This document shows, one piece after another, positions 59,376-64,000 of a stretch of DNA of 64,000 nucleotides. How positions within the stretch are numbered: the stretch's first letter is position 1; each line of letters starts with the position of its first letter. The position numbers were made by a program, and so were the translations under genes. The notes beneath the pieces are model-generated. The model did no database searches and was not told the DNA's origin. It saw only the letters and a list, made by a program, of their open reading frames with translations. Source of the DNA: Dromaius novaehollandiae (Eukaryota; Chordata; Aves; Casuariiformes; Dromaiidae); the NCBI RefSeq assembly GCF_036370855.1, contig NC_088112.1, positions 17,166,469 to 17,230,468 on the forward strand. Reading direction: 5' to 3'.

Positions 59376-61751
59376 TTTAAATCATTAGGAAAAAAACATT
59401 CCCTGAAAACTGACGTACAAGTAATGAGTTTACTTCATACACTGAACATATTCTTCTCACAGTTGCAGCAAATTTCCACAGGAAAACAAAAAAGGCCCTC
59501 ACTGAAGGCACTGCTGTAATTATAATTCATGTAGACAACTCAAGCCAACTAGGATTTTGCTAGAATTACAGCTGTAATTGCACACAGTTCATCACAGGCT
59601 GCAAAATCCTCCTACGCTGCTGAACAAGTATTCCAGAAATTAATCTATGCAAAGGTCTGTGCTGTTGCACCTACACCACTTGCAATATATATATAGCTAA
59701 CTAGTTTAAGACTAACCCATTCAGCCGATAAGCTGCACTTACTGTAGTCTAGATAAAGATACAGACCCCTAGTATCCATCACGTGCTCTCGTGCTGTCTG
59801 TCTCTCAAACCCTAGGAGCTTTCAAAACTGTGGTCATTGTAATGCTCAGATATCTGATTCTGAACTGACTAGCATCAGTTGTTCTAGACAAAGTCATTCT
59901 TTCACCTCAAACTGTATTTGTCAAAAATAAAATAAAAAATAAAGAGAAGAAAATTAAAAAAAGAAACTTTCATAACCTCATTAGCGAGGTAAAAATTTGG
60001 GGCGACTGCTTCCAACTTTGCTTCACCTCAGCCAAATCTAAGATCATTTGGAACATACCCTACCTGTACAAGGGAGTCAATACACCCATACAGAAGGCAA
60101 CAATCTGCTTCTCCCTATGAGGAAAGACTGAACCCAGGTCTTAACAGTACACTTGACACCCATATTTTACAAGCTATTTACCAGCTACACCTGCATGCTA
60201 GTTCATTTTTCATATTAAAAAACAAAAGCCAAAAGTGTACCAGGATATGGCAGCAATACCTGTATACTGAGGTTTATGCCACTATAGTTCCATTGCCTGC
60301 AATAGAGCCAGCTAACTAGCTTAAAACTAACCTACGTATGCCTACAAGCTACTCGGTAATAGAGCGGTCCATTCTCCTTCCTCCTTCCTTCCCCCAAGAC
60401 AGTGCTACAAAAATCTGCAGGTGCCAAAAGCTAGAAGTTCCTTCTCCTTCACTAATGGAAATACATCCTGATACCTTCTGTTTATTCATTTTTAACTTTG
60501 AGTGACAGAACTAGAAATTATCACAACTAATACATTCACACAGCTGCGCTGCAAATAACGCAGCCTTCTCTTGTGAGGTACCATTTCTTCCATACCACCT
60601 CAGCTCTCTATTTCTAAACAGAAAAGTAAACTTGTTAAATACTGTTCTTGCGCTGTACATCTGGCTCTACCTAAAGCCAGTTTTGAGGGAAAAAACAGCA
60701 TGGAGATTGAGATACAAGTCAGACAACAAACTGTGAACATATCAAGCAACCCCCCCCAGAGTTCTCATGGCAAGAAAAACCTGTTCTCATCTGGCGAAAC
60801 TCAAAAACATGGAAGCACTGAAAAAAATAAATCAATTCACTACTAGATTAAGAAAATCCTTTTAGCTTTAAGCTTTTTGTCTGCCATCATTTTGTTAGGC
60901 TTGGGACCCTGTGATATGCTGCTCACAGTTTTCTTAGCAGGATCAATGTTATTTACAACACATGAGCCAGTTTTTTTCCATTGCCACAAGATGGGATACA
61001 GAAATGCCTTCCCCCGTTCTCAGCCTACTCAGCTTCCCAACAAAAGAAACCTCCAAATTCTCTGCAATGAAACTATTTAACATTGCCCAAAATCAATAGG
61101 TATAGCAACCATGCAAAAAAGGATGTAAACAGGCCTCAATCCTTTGGGCCAACACAAGGCACACAGTCTGATGAAGAGGCACTCAAGGGCCGTATGCAGC
61201 ATCTCCTCCATATCACGTAATCAGAGCTACATTTTGATCACATGACCAAAAATAGACACTCCACAAGGTGATTAGCAGATATATTCATCTGGCAGAAGTA
61301 CAAACCCACGTCGGGCCACAACTGTGGATTCCTTGCGTGACCAGCACATGAACAGATAACAAAATGCAGGTGTCTTCCTTCACTACACAAGGGGTGTCCA
61401 GCACAAGCAGTGTCCGTTCACATAATTCAGTGCACATGCATGCTGGACGTGACTGGGACACAGGACCAAGCTGCAGGGATGGACGCATGCCCCGTCACAT
61501 GATGGGGCTTCCAGCAGGCTCCTAAAAACAGACAGCATGGGACAGGCTACATGAATTATACTGATAAACTATAGTCAAACTCAGCCCTAAACCCATCAGT
61601 TTTACCACAATGACACGCATCCATACTGCAGTCTTACTGCACAGGCAAGGTGTCAGATTCCATAAAAACTGGCCACAAACTAACACGGAAGCCAAAGAAC
61701 AAGAAATAGGGAAAGATTTAAAACTTGATCTCCAGCTTTTCTATTAGCAAA

Positions 61752-61815
61752 TTCACTGGCAGAGTTCAAAACTCAGAATCCAGCATTCTCTTCCAGTGCT
61801 CTTACCACACCCAGA
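61752..61815 (-). mobile_element. Possible tRNA-derived SINE fragment (MIR-like)
   Basis: The plus strand reads cactggcagagttcaaaact, cagaatccagc and ccagtgctcttaccacacc. It parallels the antisense of the tRNA-derived head of MIR-type SINEs (ctggcagagccnggattnga, actcccagt, gctctaaccactaga). It is about 2.4 kb from the other fragment, so the two are separate copies. Confidence 0.45.
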
Positions 61816-63061
61816 GAAGAGGGGAAAGGGTCACTTTGATCAAGAGAGTTCACTTACTACTACTAACAGTGGCACAAAGTTGTTCCACTTTTTAAAAAAG
61901 AGGAAAAGATTACTCCAGAAGTCAAAAAACAAATACACAATACTTTAAATTACTTTTAGATAATCATCTGAAACCAACAACATTTCAGTGTGTTAGAACT
62001 TAACAAGAATGAAATATTATTTCATGTTATTTTCTTGAAAGCATGAAGTCTTTCAAACTGTAGTATTTTAAACAACCGAAGACAGTTGACTCAAACTACA
62101 TTTCTAAAAATCCCATAATTTGCTATACTTTGAAACCTGTAATTGAAGGCAGAAAATAATTATAGAAACTGCACAGAAGTTCAATTTTTGCAGAAAAATT
62201 CCTAGTAAAATTACAGAAACAAAACTTTTTTTAAAAAAGTCTCTTTTATACTGCATCTTTTAGGCTTTGTCATTTTTGTTGTTGTTCTTAAAGTATCTGT
62301 TAAAGAAATTAAAATATTCTCACAGGATTTAGAAGACCTTAAAATTTTTGCATTTTATTTGAAATAACTTAATTCTAAGCCTGAAATGGTGAGCTTATGT
62401 CCACAAGGATTTGTTATGAAACATCACCAAGAGAAATGTAATGCTGATCATTTTCAAAGGAACAAATGCTGTACTAATCTCCAAACATAATAATAAAAAT
62501 CTAGTTTGAATTATGCCTCCCAGCCTAGATACCTGGAAGGGGAAACTAAAATAGAACATGCTGGTTCTTCCTTGGTGGAAGTGCTAGTGCTGTAGAAGAG
62601 AAAAGCTCCCATGGAGCAGAGCTCCTAACAGCAGGCCCTGTACAGACACAGATTCTCCTCTCCTGCCTGGCCGAGGACAAGAACAACGATGACAACCTCT
62701 TGAGCCGGAACAACAATGCAAACATCAGGAATCACAATATACGCGTATTGGATAGGAATCATGACGTTTTGACTACATGACACACTAAGGACTCTCCCTT
62801 TACTGAGAGCTTCCAAAGTCACTCTCTCCTTGCAAGGAAAGCATTGTATTACCAGCTGCGTTTCTGCATTCCAGCGTGCTGTCAGAACCAAACTGCTGGA
62901 CTGATTTTAATTTTGACTTTTACTTTAATTCCAGAAGACTTTTGTATTTGGGTGACTGCCTGCTGGAGTGAAGAAGGGCTGTGGATAGGCATGTCTATAA
63001 ATATCCCAGCCTGTATTAGTCACAAGGGGCAGCTTCTGCTACAGAATTGTTCTGCTGAATC

Positions 63062-63064
63062 AAA

Positions 63065-63090
<26 letters not shown>
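63062..63090 (+). repeat. Poly(A) tract, 29 bases
   Basis: Read directly. No recognisable retroposed body precedes it. Confidence 0.9.
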
Positions 63091-63095
<5 letters not shown>

Positions 63096-64000
63096 CTGTG
63101 CCTTCAGCTGCAATGCCGGATCCTCCACCTCACTTGAACTTAAAAAGCAGCGGCAGAGCAGTCACTCCCAGATCTTTACAATTTAGGAAACATCACTGCA
63201 TATCTAACTCATCTGCTAAGGGAAATGTTTCCAACATGCAACAATATCTCACCCAGAATTAAAAGGAGACAAAGAAAAACCTGTCTGAGCTGTTGGGCAA
63301 CAAACTATCACACTTGTCAGCAAAAACAAACAATGGTGGCAAGACTACAACTGTACTATAGTTATGTATAAATAATGTGGAAATAATTTGCTATTTTTGT
63401 GGTAAAACATAATTTCACAATTTAACACCCATGTACCACAGCTTGCACAAAAATCAGATCTTCTGAACTGTTAGCGCACCAATCTGAGTTTTTTTAGTAG
63501 AAGGTTTTTAGTGCTTGTCATTACAACCCAGGCAACATTTCCTTAAATTTATTACTTAGGGTTTTTAAACGAAGCCACACATTTCTCCACTCTCCTCAGA
63601 CTTCAACTTATTTTTAAAGCATTTACTTGGTGCCTTTGCTCAGCTAAGGTTAACTTAGCACTTAGCTGTTTTCACTATAAAGACTTCTATCACCCCCAAG
63701 TAAATCCTTGGTTACTAATGCTCTTCAGATTTAACACAAAGCATTCCCAAGACAGGCCACCGACTAGATCTTCTCTGTCCGTTCCAGAAATAGTTTGTGG
63801 TTTTGTGGCAGTCCTAGACAAAGCAAACCATCTACACAACAACTGTTCGCAGGTGAAAAAAATAGTAAGAAACGCCGAGCAGCTCTCCTACCAAGAGACC
63901 ACATCACAAAACTAGCAGTGAAGGCGAAGATCCAGATCTTAACACTCTACTCATTCATGTGTCAAGAAAAAATTTTCTGCTCAGCTCAGTATTAGACTAC

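Larger units (their letters stand above)
57412..64000 (-). other. MAML1: MAML1 intron 1 (partial)
   Basis: The stretch runs from the exon 2 acceptor to the right edge without a plausible exon 1, which should be GC-rich and encode the CSL/Notch-binding helix. It holds two relics resembling MIR/tRNA-derived SINEs and a 29-base poly(A) tract at 63,062-63,090. Confidence 0.75.

Noticed and set aside
62844-63137. Possible coding frame ending in poly-lysine
   Set aside because: The lysines come from a poly(A) tract and no family is recognised.
57412-64000. Search for MAML1 exon 1 in this stretch
   Set aside because: No GC-rich exon with the conserved basic Notch/CSL-binding helix was found on the minus strand.
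1-64000. CRISPR arrays, bacterial operons, insertion sequences, tRNA or rRNA genes
   Set aside because: None was seen. Exon-intron structure, poly(A) signals and gene content show vertebrate nuclear DNA; no spaced direct repeats or tRNA A/B-box pairs with a foldable body were noticed.

Overview
This is a vertebrate chromosomal window, not microbial DNA. It carries three protein-coding genes split by GT-AG introns: MGAT4B (+ strand, exons 2 to 15), LTC4S (- strand, all five exons) and MAML1 (- strand, exons 2 to 5). The order MGAT4B - LTC4S - MAML1, with MGAT4B facing the other two, is the conserved neighbourhood known from human 5q35.3, seen here in the opposite orientation. Protein divergence from human, long introns, few interspersed repeats, and only ancient MIR/L3-like relics instead of young mammalian SINEs suggest a sauropsid, most likely a bird. 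The species cannot be named from the sequence.

Layout. Bases 1-13,347 are intron 1 of MGAT4B; exon 1, which should encode the short cytoplasmic tail and membrane anchor, was not found and probably lies to the left of the window. Bases 13,348-29,849 hold MGAT4B coding exons 2-15, followed by a 3'UTR of about 1.1 kb with a polyadenylation signal at 30,939. LTC4S runs tail-to-tail from its ATG at 40,216 down to its stop at 31,295, with a poly(A) signal at 31,223-31,228; the two poly(A) signals are under 300 bp apart. Bases 40,217 to about 43,480 are intergenic. The MAML1 3'UTR lies roughly between 43,480 and 46,875, then come exons 5 (46,876-47,867), 4, 3 and 2 (55,993-57,411). From 57,412 to the right edge is MAML1 intron 1; exon 1, with the Notch/CSL-binding helix, is beyond the window.

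The genes do not form one pathway. MGAT4B is a Golgi N-glycan branching enzyme, LTC4S makes leukotriene C4 in the nuclear envelope and ER, and MAML1 is a nuclear Notch co-activator. Base composition changes visibly: the MGAT4B half is GC-rich, with internal CpG clusters and homopolymer C/G runs, while the MAML1 half is AT-rich.

I did not find a previously undescribed system. The points most worth checking are an apparent GC-AG intron in MGAT4B (intron 11), a NAGNAG tandem acceptor at MAML1 exon 2, a strong CpG island inside MGAT4B intron 5 flanked by an AT-rich element that looks regulatory, a TAAT-rich block in LTC4S intron 2, and ancient SINE/LINE relics in MAML1 and MGAT4B introns.
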